A DNA stretch of 56,558 nucleotides from Acidobacteria bacterium OLB17. GTDB lineage: Bacteria > Acidobacteriota > Blastocatellia > Pyrinomonadales > Pyrinomonadaceae. The notes beneath the pieces were generated by a model. The model was not told the origin of the DNA, ran no database searches, and saw nothing but the letters and a program-made list of their open reading frames with translations. The stretch spans positions 1 to 56,558 of the forward strand of contig LLEU01000058.1 of NCBI GenBank assembly GCA_001567505.1, in the 5' to 3' direction. Below, piece by piece: positions 36,889 through 46,163 of the stretch (the first letter of the stretch is position 1; each line of letters opens with the position of its first letter). The position numbers were made by a program, and so were the translations under genes.

Positions 36889-39009
36889 CTACTGCCCGAT
36901 ACCGAAAATATACGGGGCGATGATGAGCGAGACGATGGACATCAGCTTGATGAGGATGTTCATCGACGGGCCTGACGTATCTTTGAACGGGTCGCCGACC
37001 GTATCGCCCGTGACCGAGGCTTTGTGCGGTTCGCTCTTCTTGTAGAAAACCTCGCCGTTGATCTCGACGCCCTTTTCGAACGATTTCTTGGCGTTGTCCC
37101 AGGCACCGCCTGCGTTCGACTGGAAGATGCCCATCAGAACGCCGGAGACGGTCACGCCCGCAAGCAGGCCGCCGAGGACCTCAGGGCCGAAGAGGAAACC
37201 AACAACGACCGGCGTTACCAAGGCGATCGCTCCGGGCATTATCATTTCGCGGATCGAAGCTTGGGTCGAGATCGCCACGCATTTTTCGTACTCGGGCTTC
37301 GCCTTGTACTCCATAATGCCCGGGATCTCGCGGAACTGGCGGCGAACTTCCTGCACCATGTCCATAGCGGCACGCCCGACCGCCTGAATGCAAAGTGCGG
37401 AAAAAATGAACGGGATCATCCCGCCGATGAAAAGGCCTGCGAGGACGTTCGCTTTGTAGATGTCGATACGGTCGATGCCGGCGATGCCGACAAAAGCTGC
37501 GAAAAGTGCGAGCGAGGTCAAGGCCGCACTCGCGATCGCAAAGCCTTTGCCGGTCGCTGCCGTCGTGTTACCGACCGCATCCAGGTTATCGGTGCGTTCG
37601 CGAACTTCCGGCGGAAGCTGGCTCATTTCTGCTATGCCGCCTGCGTTGTCGGCGATCGGGCCGAACGCATCGATGGCAAGCTGCATCGCGGTCGTGGCCA
37701 TCATACCCGCAGCCGCGATCGCCACGCCGTAAAGGCCGGCGAAATAGTACGACGCCATGATGCCGCCCGCGAGCGTCAAGATCGGGACGACGGTCGATTT
37801 CATTCCGACGGAAAGGCCGCCGATGATGTTGGTCGCATGTCCGGTCGAGGATTGCTGAATGATCGAGTTCACGGGGGCCTTGCCCATCGCGGTGTAGTAC
37901 TCCGTGACGAAACTCATGATCGCCCCGACGACCGTTCCGACGACGATCGCGCCGAAGACGCCCTCGCGTGTGAACGTCGCCGAGCGAAGGGCGAGCGTCC
38001 CCTCGGGGAGCATCCAATTTACGACGAAGTACGAGGCGATGACCGTCAGGATCATCGAGAGCCAGTTGCCGAGGTTCAGGGCGTTCTGCACGCTTGCTTT
38101 CTCATCATTTATCCGCACGAAGAAGGTGCCGACGATCGAGAATACGATACCGAGTCCGCAGATGATCATCGGAAGCAAGATCGGCGACATTCCGCCCATC
38201 GAGTCGCGAACCTGGACCTCTTGGCCCAGGACCATCGTCGCAAGGATCGTCGCCACGTAAGAGCCGAAAAGGTCGGCACCCATTCCGGCAACGTCGCCGA
38301 CGTTATCACCGACGTTATCGGCGATCGTCGCAGGGTTTCGGACATCGTCCTCGGGAATTCCGGCTTCGACCTTGCCTACGAGGTCGGCGCCGACATCGGC
38401 CGCCTTCGTGTAAATGCCGCCGCCGACGCGTGAAAAGAGAGCGATGGATTCAGCACCGAGCGAGAAGCCGGAAAGAACCTCGATCGCGGTTCGAACCTGA
38501 TTTGCTTCAAGGTGGGCGAACATTGAAAGGAATACGATGAAGAGGCCGCCGAGGCCGAGAACCGCAAGGCCTGCAACGCCGAGGCCCATAACGGTTCCAC
38601 CCGTGAACGAAACGCGAAGGGCCTGCTTGAGGCTTGTGCGTGCGGCCTGAGTGGTGCGGACATTAGCTTTGGTGGCGACCCGCATCCCGATGTATCCGGC
38701 CGTCGCTGAAAAGACCGCACCGATAACGAACGCTATGCAAATTATCCAGCTTGAATGGATCTCGCGGCCGTTTACCTCGTGGACCGTGCCCGAATACGCG
38801 AGCAGTGCCGCGGTAAAAAGGACAAAAATGCTCAGGATCTTCCATTCGGCACGCAGGAACGCCATCGCGCCATCGGCTATGTAGCCCGCAAGCTCCCGCA
38901 TCTTGTCGTCGCCGGCGTCCTGTTTGCCGACCCATGCCGACTTGTACGCCATCACGATCAGGCCCAAAATGCCGAATGCCGGCACCAAATAAATAACGTT
39001 CTCGTTCAT
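36889..39009 (-). CDS. hppA: Membrane-bound ion-translocating pyrophosphatase, K+-dependent type
   Basis: 706-residue, about 16-helix inner-membrane pump that uses pyrophosphate hydrolysis to move H+ or Na+. The active site is in DVGADLVGKVEAGIPEDD and NVGDNVGDVAGMGADLFGSY, with a further DAFGPIADNAGG motif. GNTTAATGKG has Ala where K+-independent enzymes have Lys (GNTTKA), so this belongs to the K+-dependent subfamily, which includes both H+ and Na+ pumps. It is monocistronic with a clear terminator. Confidence 0.94.
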   Translation of the reverse strand: MNENVIYLVPAFGILGLIVMAYKSAWVGKQDAGDDKMRELAGYIADGAMAFLRAEWKILSIFVLFTAALLAYSGTVHEVNGREIHSSWIICIAFVIGAVFSATAGYIGMRVATKANVRTTQAARTSLKQALRVSFTGGTVMGLGVAGLAVLGLGGLFIVFLSMFAHLEANQVRTAIEVLSGFSLGAESIALFSRVGGGIYTKAADVGADLVGKVEAGIPEDDVRNPATIADNVGDNVGDVAGMGADLFGSYVATILATMVLGQEVQVRDSMGGMSPILLPMIICGLGIVFSIVGTFFVRINDEKASVQNALNLGNWLSMILTVIASYFVVNWMLPEGTLALRSATFTREGVFGAIVVGTVVGAIMSFVTEYYTAMGKAPVNSIIQQSSTGHATNIIGGLSVGMKSTVVPILTLAGGIMASYYFAGLYGVAIAAAGMMATTAMQLAIDAFGPIADNAGGIAEMSQLPPEVRERTDNLDAVGNTTAATGKGFAIASAALTSLALFAAFVGIAGIDRIDIYKANVLAGLFIGGMIPFIFSALCIQAVGRAAMDMVQEVRRQFREIPGIMEYKAKPEYEKCVAISTQASIREMIMPGAIALVTPVVVGFLFGPEVLGGLLAGVTVSGVLMGIFQSNAGGAWDNAKKSFEKGVEINGEVFYKKSEPHKASVTGDTVGDPFKDTSGPSMNILIKLMSIVSLIIAPYIFGIGQ

Positions 39010-39170
39010 AATATGCTCTTAAAGAAAGACGTGGCCGCAGGCCCTGCGGCCGTTCGTCTCGTGTCTCTTATTTCGTTGATACCAGCGCCGGATCAGGGCG
39101 AGAATCTCAAAACCAATAATTATCGAATAAACCGCAGAAAATCGCAATTTCCGCCCGGCCTTTTTGTCGC

Positions 39171-39519
39171 CCCTTTGCGTCCTTTGCGAAGCCTTAGCGT
39201 ACTTTGCGTTCATTCTTTGAACGCCAAAGAGATAAACGCAAAGGCCGCAAAGGAAACCCCGCAAAGGCCGCAAGAGACTCCCGCAAAGCCGCAAAGGAAG
39301 AAGGGAAATACTTGAAAGACAAGGCCGGAGTGAAGAAAACGATCTAGCGGTCGCTCCTTCGCGTCCTTTGCGAAGCCTTAGCGTTCTTTGCGTTCATTCT
39401 TTGAACGCCAGAAGAGATAAACGCAAAGGCCGCAAAGGAAACCACGCAAAGGTCGCAAAGGAAACCCCGCAAAGGCCGCAAAGGAAACCCCGCAAAGCCA
39501 CAAAGGAAGTGACTCCCGC
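39171..39519. repeat. Two copies of a composite GCAAAGG repeat
   Basis: Two imperfect copies, about 39171-39304 and 39355-39519, lie in the 558-bp gap between hppA and the beta-helix gene. Each begins with CGTCCTTTGCGAAGCCTTAGCG, contains a GTTCATTCTTTGAAC hairpin, then GATAAACGCAAAGGCCGCAAAGG, and ends in a tandem run of a 22-bp unit (CGCAAAGGCCGCAAAGGAAACC and variants), one and a half units in copy 1 and about four in copy 2. The head (CCTTTGCG) and tail (CGCAAAGG) are reverse complements, so each copy can fold back on itself. The unit matches the block at 1-84. Confidence 0.88.
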
Positions 39520-39567
39520 AGAAGGGCAAACGAAAGCGGCAAATGCGGCTCTGGTGTACAACCGGTC

Positions 39568-41397
39568 CTAGTCGCACATCCAGCGGCCGTTTATGCGTTT
39601 AGCGAAGGCGCCGTCGCTGCCGGCGCGTCCCTGCGAACATTCGCCACCGCGTCGGCAGTCTTTGCAATAGACGAAGGCTCCGTCGGAGACGGGCGGGCGG
39701 CCGTCGCCTCCGCGGGCCCATTTTTGGATGTCGCTGAATGTGATATTCGGGTCGTACTGGAAAAGGCCGTCCGTCAGCTCAACGTTGTAGCCGAAGCGGT
39801 TCGGCTTGCCGTCGATGCGAGTATCGCCGCTGCCTTCGGGCAGGCGTCCGGTCTGGAACATCATTCGGCCGCCCTCGAAATTCGGCCGCCGCACGAGCCT
39901 TCCACTAGTGTCCTTGCAGGCGAAAATGCGCGAATCGTAGCAGAATCTGTCGCCGGTCGAGGTGATATTCACGCCCGGATCGGCCTTTATCGTGTCGGCA
40001 CCGAACCAGTTGCCCGTCGAGATGAAATTCGGCGTGCCGTGCAGTTCGATCGGGTCGCCGAAGACGCTGCCGATCATTATCAGATTCACGTTCGTGATCA
40101 TTCCGGCGGGGTTGGTGTAGAGCGTACGTTTGCCGCGTTCCGAGCCTGAATTGATGACCGTGAGCGAGCCGACGGTATCGACGTTAAGAAACGTGCCGCC
40201 GATCGCCGAAGCGTAGTCATACCCGCCGCCGAAGGTTTGCTGTATGAGCATCGAACCCGCGGCCTTGAGCCTGATGCCGTCGCCCGGGCCGTTCTGTGCG
40301 ATGTAGGAAAATACCGTGTTCGCTATCGTCCAATCCGTGTTGTAGGTGTCGATCCAGATGCCTGTGCGGTTGTTCATAAAGAGGCCGTGATCGACCTTTA
40401 TGTAATCGAAATGCCACGACTTGCAGACCTGCTCGTTCGCCTTGCAGTTATCGTCGTTGACGTTGTGGACGTAGATGCCTTTGTCGAAATCCTGGATCGT
40501 CAGATTCTCGAATTTGAAGATCTGGCTCGAGTTCGGCGATTCGCGGCCCGTGCGGGCGTCCTTCGCCCATTTGCCAAGGCCTTCGATCGCGTAAGTGCCG
40601 GTGTTGTCGCGTTTCGCTTCGCCCATCAGGGCCGAATTGCCCAGGAGTTCGAGATCCTTGATCGTGACCTGATTCGTGCAGCCGCCGATGCGGAAGATCG
40701 TCTGCCCGGGATGCCGAAGCCGAATGCGCGTCGGGCTTAAACGCCAGGGAAGGTTGGAGTTAGCGACCGATGCGTTCGAGCCCGCACCGATGATATTCAG
40801 GCCGGAAGTGAGCGTGATGGCCTGATAGTTCGGGTCGCGTCGAACGCCGTCGAGCGTCCCGACAACGTAATCACCGTCCGGCACACGGAGCGTACCGCCC
40901 TGCCTCGCGGAGATATACTGGATCGCGTTCCGGAACGTCGCTGTGTAGTCGCTCGGTTCGACGAATTCGTACTTGCCGATCTGTGTCCGCCGTACGGGTC
41001 GGAAATCCTTAAGGTTGTAGAAGCCCGTGTCGCGGCCGTCGGTCGGATACCAGAGATAACTCGAGCCGTTCGTCTGGCGGATCTCATACATCGGTTCCGG
41101 TCCCTGAAAGCACCAACGCCCGATGCCGTTCGTGAAGACCTTGCTACCTTCGCGGACGTCGCTATTGTCGCATGCCGAAAGGTTCGCCGCACGCTGCCGC
41201 TGATCGGTTCCGGCGATGAAAACCTCGATCGCATTTTTCGAACCTGTGCTCGGAAGGTACGTGATCGGGCAGGCACCGGAAAGATCGGCCTCGAGCGTGA
41301 ACGAATAGCCCTCGTATTTGTTCTGAGCGGCGGCCGAGCTGGCGATGCAGGCGAGCATCAATACCACAAGCGAAACGCACTTTAACGATCTGGACAT
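39568..41397 (-). CDS. Secreted right-handed beta-helix (pectate-lyase-like) protein
   Basis: 609 residues from ATG 41397 (AGGAG ten bases upstream), with a signal peptide ending in IASSAAAQ. Residues 150-480 are a parallel beta-helix of the pectate lyase superfamily 3 type: GGTLRVPDGDYVVGTL, then repeated short strands such as VTIKDLELLGNS, FENLTIQDFDKGIYV and NRTGIWIDTYN. The last 35 residues carry five Cys (YCKDCRRGGEC, WMCD), perhaps a disulfide-bonded cap. The substrate is probably a polysaccharide; catalytic residues cannot be placed by eye. Confidence 0.75.
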   Translation of the reverse strand: MSRSLKCVSLVVLMLACIASSAAAQNKYEGYSFTLEADLSGACPITYLPSTGSKNAIEVFIAGTDQRQRAANLSACDNSDVREGSKVFTNGIGRWCFQGPEPMYEIRQTNGSSYLWYPTDGRDTGFYNLKDFRPVRRTQIGKYEFVEPSDYTATFRNAIQYISARQGGTLRVPDGDYVVGTLDGVRRDPNYQAITLTSGLNIIGAGSNASVANSNLPWRLSPTRIRLRHPGQTIFRIGGCTNQVTIKDLELLGNSALMGEAKRDNTGTYAIEGLGKWAKDARTGRESPNSSQIFKFENLTIQDFDKGIYVHNVNDDNCKANEQVCKSWHFDYIKVDHGLFMNNRTGIWIDTYNTDWTIANTVFSYIAQNGPGDGIRLKAAGSMLIQQTFGGGYDYASAIGGTFLNVDTVGSLTVINSGSERGKRTLYTNPAGMITNVNLIMIGSVFGDPIELHGTPNFISTGNWFGADTIKADPGVNITSTGDRFCYDSRIFACKDTSGRLVRRPNFEGGRMMFQTGRLPEGSGDTRIDGKPNRFGYNVELTDGLFQYDPNITFSDIQKWARGGDGRPPVSDGAFVYCKDCRRGGECSQGRAGSDGAFAKRINGRWMCD

Positions 41398-41595
41398 CAA
41401 TTGAAATCTCCTTGAAATCTGCACAAAATTTCGCACGAACCGGACGCGAACCCACACGTCTTTTCCGCGATTTTTGCTATACTCAACAAAATAACACACG
41501 CAGGACAATGGAGTACGTCAGCTTGAAGACCGACGGATGCGAAACGGAGCGAAAGCTGATGCGAATTTGACCGAAACCATCTTTATCAAAAACCT

Positions 41596-43107
41596 ATGAC
41601 CGAACCGATACTTGTTGCGAAAACCAAAGAGAGCGAATATTTTCTGCTGCCGCAGATGGCCAATCGTCACGGCGTCATCACCGGTGCGACCGGCACCGGC
41701 AAGACCGTAACGCTGCAGCGTCTGGCCGAAGGATTCAGCAAGCGAGGCGTGCCGGTATTTATGGCCGACATCAAGGGCGACCTCACCGGCGTCACCCAAC
41801 CGGGCGGTGGGAATTCGAAGGTCGATGAACGGAACACACTCCTCGGCATTACACCGGAATTCCAAGGGTTCACGGCGACCTTGTGGGACGTTTTCGGCAA
41901 GCAGGGACACCCGCTTCGGGCGACGGTCTCGGAAATGGGGCCGCTGCTCTTGGCAAGGCTGCTCGGCCTGAACGATACGCAGGAAGGCGTGCTCGCGATC
42001 GCGTTCAAGTACGCGGACGACAACGGAATGCTGCTGCTCGACCTTAAAGACCTTCAGGCGCTGATGCGCTGGGTCGGTGAGAATTCGGCCGAACTTACGA
42101 CGCAGTACGGTAATGTCTCGACGGCATCGGTCGGTGCGATACAGCGTGGACTTTTGCAGCTCGAGGAGCAGGGCGGTTCGATCTTCTTTGGCGAACCCGC
42201 CGTAAAGCTCGAAGATTTCATACAGACCGTCGATGGCAAGGGCGTGCTTAATCTGCTTGCCGCCGACGAGCTCATCAACGCCCCGAAACTGTACTCGACG
42301 TTCCTTCTCTGGCTCTTGAGTGAGCTTTTCGAGGCTCTGCCGGAAGCGGGCGACCTCGACAAACCGAAGCTCGTTTTCTTTTTCGATGAGGCGCACCTCC
42401 TGTTCTCGGACGCTCCGACGGCACTCGTCGAGAAGGTCGAGCAGGTCGTCCGCCTGATCCGCTCAAAGGGTGTCGGCGTCTATTTCGTGACGCAAAATCC
42501 CGCGGACATTCCCGAGAAGGTGCTCGCTCAGCTCGGCAATCGCGTTCAGCACGCCCTTCGCGCATACACGCCGCAGGAGCAGAAGGGCGTAAAGGCAGCC
42601 GCGACGTCATTTCGCGAGAATCCGAAGATCGATACCGAAAAAACGATCACAGAACTCGGCGTCGGCGAGGTGCTGATCTCGATGCTCGATGAAAAGGGTG
42701 TTCCGTCCGTGGTGGATCGAGCGTTCGTTGTCCCTCCGGAAGGACACCTCGGGCCGATCACGGCCGAACAACGGCAGCAGCTTATCGCGAATTCGCTTGT
42801 CGCAGGAGTTTACGAAAAAGCCGTTGACCGCGAATCCGCATTCGAAATGCTCACCGCGAAGGCGGAGGAAAAGGCAAAGGCTCAGGCCGCCGCTCAGGCC
42901 GAGGCCGATGCCGAAAAGGCCGCAAAGGAACAGGCGAAAGCAGAGCGCGCCGCGGCTCGCGCTCCGGATTCGATATGGGAGTCGATCGGCAAATCTGCGG
43001 CACGCTCGGCCAGCTCTTCGATCGGCCGCCAGATCGGGAACACGATCATTCGCGGCGTCCTGGGAAGCATCCTCGGCGGCGGCAAGAAGAAAGGCGGCTG
43101 GTTCTAG
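41596..43107 (+). CDS. HerA/YjgR-like ATPase (DUF853)
   Basis: 503 residues. Walker A GATGTGKT near residue 30 and Walker [13 protein letters not shown] near 258; [10 protein letters not shown] is the sensor region of the YjgR/DUF853 family, related to HerA-FtsK translocases. A coiled, Ala/Lys/Glu-rich stretch (about 415-460) leads to a Gly-rich amphipathic C-terminus ([17 protein letters not shown]). Family members have unsettled roles in DNA processing. No nurA-like nuclease is adjacent. Confidence 0.87.
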   Translation: MTEPILVAKTKESEYFLLPQMANRHGVITGATGTGKTVTLQRLAEGFSKRGVPVFMADIKGDLTGVTQPGGGNSKVDERNTLLGITPEFQGFTATLWDVFGKQGHPLRATVSEMGPLLLARLLGLNDTQEGVLAIAFKYADDNGMLLLDLKDLQALMRWVGENSAELTTQYGNVSTASVGAIQRGLLQLEEQGGSIFFGEPAVKLEDFIQTVDGKGVLNLLAADELINAPKLYSTFLLWLLSELFEALPEAGDLDKPKLVFFFDEAHLLFSDAPTALVEKVEQVVRLIRSKGVGVYFVTQNPADIPEKVLAQLGNRVQHALRAYTPQEQKGVKAAATSFRENPKIDTEKTITELGVGEVLISMLDEKGVPSVVDRAFVVPPEGHLGPITAEQRQQLIANSLVAGVYEKAVDRESAFEMLTAKAEEKAKAQAAAQAEADAEKAAKEQAKAERAAARAPDSIWESIGKSAARSASSSIGRQIGNTIIRGVLGSILGGGKKKGGWF

Positions 43108-43395
43108 GGCTCAGTGACCTCGGCCGACGGGAAGTAGCGCTAAAATCTTCGTGGGCCGCACGTAAAAGATGCCGAGACCCGAGACGGCAGCATGCGCATT
43201 TGCTTGCGACATGCATCGAGTAATACTCCTACAGGTAAGAGCAATACCTTGTATGCTAAGTTCGCAAGCAACCGCCCGTCGCTCCTCCTCGATCGTTCCG
43301 GGTCTCAAAGTATCGCTTGAGCTTTGGCAAAGGTCGTACCTTGCCAGAACCGTGAAGCGCAGATCGCATGAGCGGGATCTGCGAACAGGTTACCT

Positions 43396-44571
43396 TTAAT
43401 ACAACAAATATTTCGCACGTGCCTCGCGGAACTGCTCTAGTTCTGGCTGCCACGCGTCTTCGATCTCGTCCAATGCGACGCCGTTCTCGATCTGTTTGCG
43501 GATCTTGTCGGTGCCGCAGATGACATCGAACGGGTTCTTCTCGAATTCGTATTCGTAGGCGTTCTGCCGCCATTGGAATCTTTGCGGATACATCTCGAAG
43601 GCCGTCTTGACCATTGCGATCCCGGTGATGACGGGCTTGAAAACATTGCGGTCCGTGATGTGTATCTGGACACCGCCGCAAGTTTGGCCGGCGAATTCGC
43701 AGAACGTCGGGCGAAAATATGCCTCGCGAAACGCAATGCCAGGAAGATCGAATTCGCGGAGTTTTGCGGCCCATTTGTACGGGTCGATGAACGGGGCACC
43801 GTTCAGGAAGAACGGGAGCGTCGTGCCGCGGCCTTCGCTCAATTCGGTGCCTTCTAGGTGGACGGTCGCCGGGAATACAACACATGTATCGACGTCCGGC
43901 ACGTTCGGCGACGGCAGGATCCATGGCAGGCCTGTTTCGTCGCCCCACATCTCACGCCGCCAATTCTGCATCTTGACGATCTCGAGGTCGCAGCCGATGC
44001 CGAAATGGTCGTTGAACATCAAGGCAAGTTCGCCGATCGTCATTCCGTGGCGTGTCGGCAGTTCGAACTGTCCAACGAAGGAAAAGAAGTCGGGCTCGGT
44101 GACGTTGCCCTCGACGAGAATGCCGTTGATCGGATTCGGCCGATCGCAGACGATGACGCGCTTTCCGAATTTCTTCGCCGCGCGCATACAGTTCGCCATC
44201 GTGTAGATGAACGTATAAATACGGCAGCCGACATCCTGCAGGTCGATGACGATGTCGTCAACGTCAACGAGCATCTCTTCTTTTGGCTCGCGGACGTCGC
44301 TGTAAAGCGAATACACCATCAGGCCCGTGTGCTTGTCGCGGGCGTGCGGCGTCTCGATCATATTGTATTGAACATCGCCGCGGATGCCGTGCTGCGGGCC
44401 GAAGATCGTCGTCAGATCGATGTCCGGATGTTCAAAAAAGAGGTCGGCCGCGTGCCGAAAGGTTTCGGGCAGAACGGAGGCCTGATTGCAAACGAGGGCG
44501 ACACGGCGCGCCTCGATCAGCTCAAGGAGATCTCCGGTGAGGTTTTCGATCCCAAGTATTGTTCTCTGCAT
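43396..44571 (-). CDS. DUF1343 protein, exo-beta-N-acetylmuramidase-like (NamZ)
   Basis: 391 residues. Family blocks: ALVCNQASVLPETF near 30, IFGPQHGIRGDVQ near 57, DLQDVGCRIYTFIYTM near 110, CDRPNPING near 140 and SEGRGTTLPF near 245. NamZ releases terminal MurNAc from peptidoglycan glycans during recycling. No signal peptide is visible, unlike the secreted Bacillus enzyme, so it may act on imported fragments. No SD precedes the ATG at 44571. The 288-bp gap on its left, between it and the HerA-like gene, contains nothing I can identify. Confidence 0.88.
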   Translation of the reverse strand: MQRTILGIENLTGDLLELIEARRVALVCNQASVLPETFRHAADLFFEHPDIDLTTIFGPQHGIRGDVQYNMIETPHARDKHTGLMVYSLYSDVREPKEEMLVDVDDIVIDLQDVGCRIYTFIYTMANCMRAAKKFGKRVIVCDRPNPINGILVEGNVTEPDFFSFVGQFELPTRHGMTIGELALMFNDHFGIGCDLEIVKMQNWRREMWGDETGLPWILPSPNVPDVDTCVVFPATVHLEGTELSEGRGTTLPFFLNGAPFIDPYKWAAKLREFDLPGIAFREAYFRPTFCEFAGQTCGGVQIHITDRNVFKPVITGIAMVKTAFEMYPQRFQWRQNAYEYEFEKNPFDVICGTDKIRKQIENGVALDEIEDAWQPELEQFREARAKYLLY

Positions 44572-44604
44572 AAATAGGAAAAACTAAAAAGGTCACACTC
44601 TGAT

Positions 44605-44651
44605 AAAAAGACGAACGCCCGAAACGACTGAGACGCGCTTCGGGCATTCGT
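44605..44651 (-). terminator. Intrinsic terminator of the yegP gene
   Basis: Arms ACGAACGCCCGAA (44611-44623) and TTCGGGCATTCGT (44639-44651) with one G-T/A-C-type mismatch, then T5 on the minus strand (44606-44610). It separates yegP from the NamZ gene. Confidence 0.75.
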
Positions 44652-44708
44652 TGAAAAACAAAAGGATTTTGCGTTCTTTGTGATCAAAGGTGATCCTCTT
44701 CTTGCGGC

Positions 44709-45041
44709 CTAGGTCAGATCGCTGACGGCTGCGTCGGGTGCATTTTTCTTGACGGATTCGATACCGTTCTCGCGTCCGGATTCGCTCTTGTACATCTCGC
44801 TGCTGCCGATGACCTGTCCATTCCCCGCTTTGAGATTAAAGAAAAAAGATCCGTTCGCAGACGTTTTCCGCTCATAGCGTGCGTCGTTCGCGGCGTTCTT
44901 TTTTACGGATGCGATGCCGTTCTCTGCTGCGGCCTTCGTCTCGTACATTTCGCTGCCAAGGATCTTCTCGCCGTTGCCGGCCTTCAGGCGGAAGAAGTAT
45001 TTGTTATTGTTCGACTTTGCAAGTTCAAATTTGCCTGCCAT
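44709..45041 (-). CDS. yegP: YegP-family protein (DUF1508, two repeats)
   Basis: 110 residues made of two tandem DUF1508 units: YFFRLKAGNGEKILGSEMY with NGIASVKKNA, and FFFNLKAGNGQVIGSSEMY with NGIESVKKNA. Strong AAGGAG Shine-Dalgarno five bases before the ATG and its own terminator suggest high monocistronic expression. Function is unsettled in the family, often stress-linked. Length matches E. coli YegP. Confidence 0.9.
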   Translation of the reverse strand: MAGKFELAKSNNNKYFFRLKAGNGEKILGSEMYETKAAAENGIASVKKNAANDARYERKTSANGSFFFNLKAGNGQVIGSSEMYKSESGRENGIESVKKNAPDAAVSDLT

Positions 45042-45158
45042 AAGTTCTCCTTATTCTAATAAGTTCTTCAAACACAATACATTGTGGGGAAGAGCAAGTG
45101 CGTTTTTAAGGCTCAACAATGCGCCAATAATTCTATCTTATTATTGGAAAAAGTGAAG

Positions 45159-45821
45159 TCAAAAAATGCTGACATCGAGCATTTTTCCCATCGAACAGAG
45201 CCGAATGTAGAGGTCGGCGGCGGCGAGAATGAGGAGCGTGATCGCCGTAATGCGGCTTCGGTTGCGGGCAAGCCGGCCGAATCGTCCGGTCGGGGCTGAG
45301 AAAAGTGCGGTCAGGCAGACGAGCACTGACAGGCAGCTTGCAAAGATGATCACCGTCCCGCCGCGGATGCCGAAAACGTCGCGTCCCATATTCGAGAGGA
45401 ACCAGACCGAGCAGAATGCATCGTAAAATAGTGCGGCAAGATACGCGACGCCGACGAAGGCGAGCAACCGCTCGACGATCAGTAAAATAAAGCAGTCACA
45501 TTCTTTTACGGCACGACGCACGGCCGCAAGCCCGATCAGCCAGAGAAACAAAAGTGCGGGCGACGCCGGCAGCCATGCCGGCATCCAGGCAGGACGCGCT
45601 CCAAAAAGGCCTTGGGGCGAATCGCCAAAAAGTTCCGGCGAGAAAAGCGGCGAGAGGTAGTTCGCACCGCCGCCGAGAAAGTAATAATGATCGGCCTCAC
45701 GAACTGCCCATATCGAATACGCGATGAAGGCCGCGACCGCAAAAATGACGGCGAACGAGACGGCTCGGCGCTTCTCACCTGCGAAGGCGTCGGCTGTCGG
45801 GGAGATGTCCTGCTGATCCAT
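45159..45821 (-). CDS. Polytopic inner-membrane protein, unknown function
   Basis: 220 residues from ATG 45821; the frame is open to 45929. Five or six hydrophobic segments, with a conserved-looking extramembrane motif YFLGGGANYLSPLFSPE between helices 1 and 2 and FGIRGGTVIIFASCL near helix 5. The pattern reminds me of cytochrome-b-type membrane anchors annotated next to succinate dehydrogenases, but no SdhA/B genes are nearby. I cannot assign it. Confidence 0.6.
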   Translation of the reverse strand: MDQQDISPTADAFAGEKRRAVSFAVIFAVAAFIAYSIWAVREADHYYFLGGGANYLSPLFSPELFGDSPQGLFGARPAWMPAWLPASPALLFLWLIGLAAVRRAVKECDCFILLIVERLLAFVGVAYLAALFYDAFCSVWFLSNMGRDVFGIRGGTVIIFASCLSVLVCLTALFSAPTGRFGRLARNRSRITAITLLILAAADLYIRLCSMGKMLDVSIF

Positions 45822-45921
45822 AACGTCTATCCTAGCCGACTTCCTCGAAAATGTCGCCGTTCTGACGGCATCGTCGAAATTCGCGGCAGGGACGTGTATA
45901 ATTCGCTTCGTCGGGAAGAAC

Positions 45922-46149
45922 GTGGGCAAGAGGATCTACAACAAACTTGCTTGGCTCAACGAACTGCCGCTCGACGAGGCCGTGTATGTCTTTATGGAAT
46001 GCAGCGGCTCGCAGGCGTTCGCTGAAGCGATGGCGGACGCGAGGCCTTTCCCAATGCTCGAGCAGCTCTTTTCGCTCGCCGAGGAGTTGAGCGACGGCTG
46101 CGACCGAGAGACGATCGAAAAGAAGCTGAGCGCCGTTCTTGAGCGCTGA
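45922..46149 (+). CDS. Small protein resembling the N-terminus of OHCU decarboxylase
   Basis: 75 residues from a GTG start. The stretch WLNELPLDEAVYVFMECSGS with ADARPFPMLEQL is close in layout to the first 60 residues of 2-oxo-4-hydroxy-4-carboxy-5-ureidoimidazoline decarboxylase (uric acid breakdown). The catalytic His and Glu region that follows there is absent. It ends 14 bp before the LD-carboxypeptidase start on the same strand. It is a remnant, a stand-alone helical adaptor, or a chance likeness. No purine catabolism genes surround it. Confidence 0.5.
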   Translation: MGKRIYNKLAWLNELPLDEAVYVFMECSGSQAFAEAMADARPFPMLEQLFSLAEELSDGCDRETIEKKLSAVLER

Positions 46150-46163
46150 CGCATTACCGTTCT

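Noticed and set aside
37024..38433. 469-codon open frame on the plus strand
   Set aside because: Antisense shadow of hppA, with highly biased Arg/Asp/His composition and no motifs.
39171..39519. Possible CRISPR array
   Set aside because: The 22-bp units are directly adjacent with no unique spacers, and no cas genes are nearby.
43108..43395. Riboswitch or small RNA between the HerA-like and NamZ genes
   Set aside because: I found no convincing stem pattern or terminator in this 288-bp stretch.
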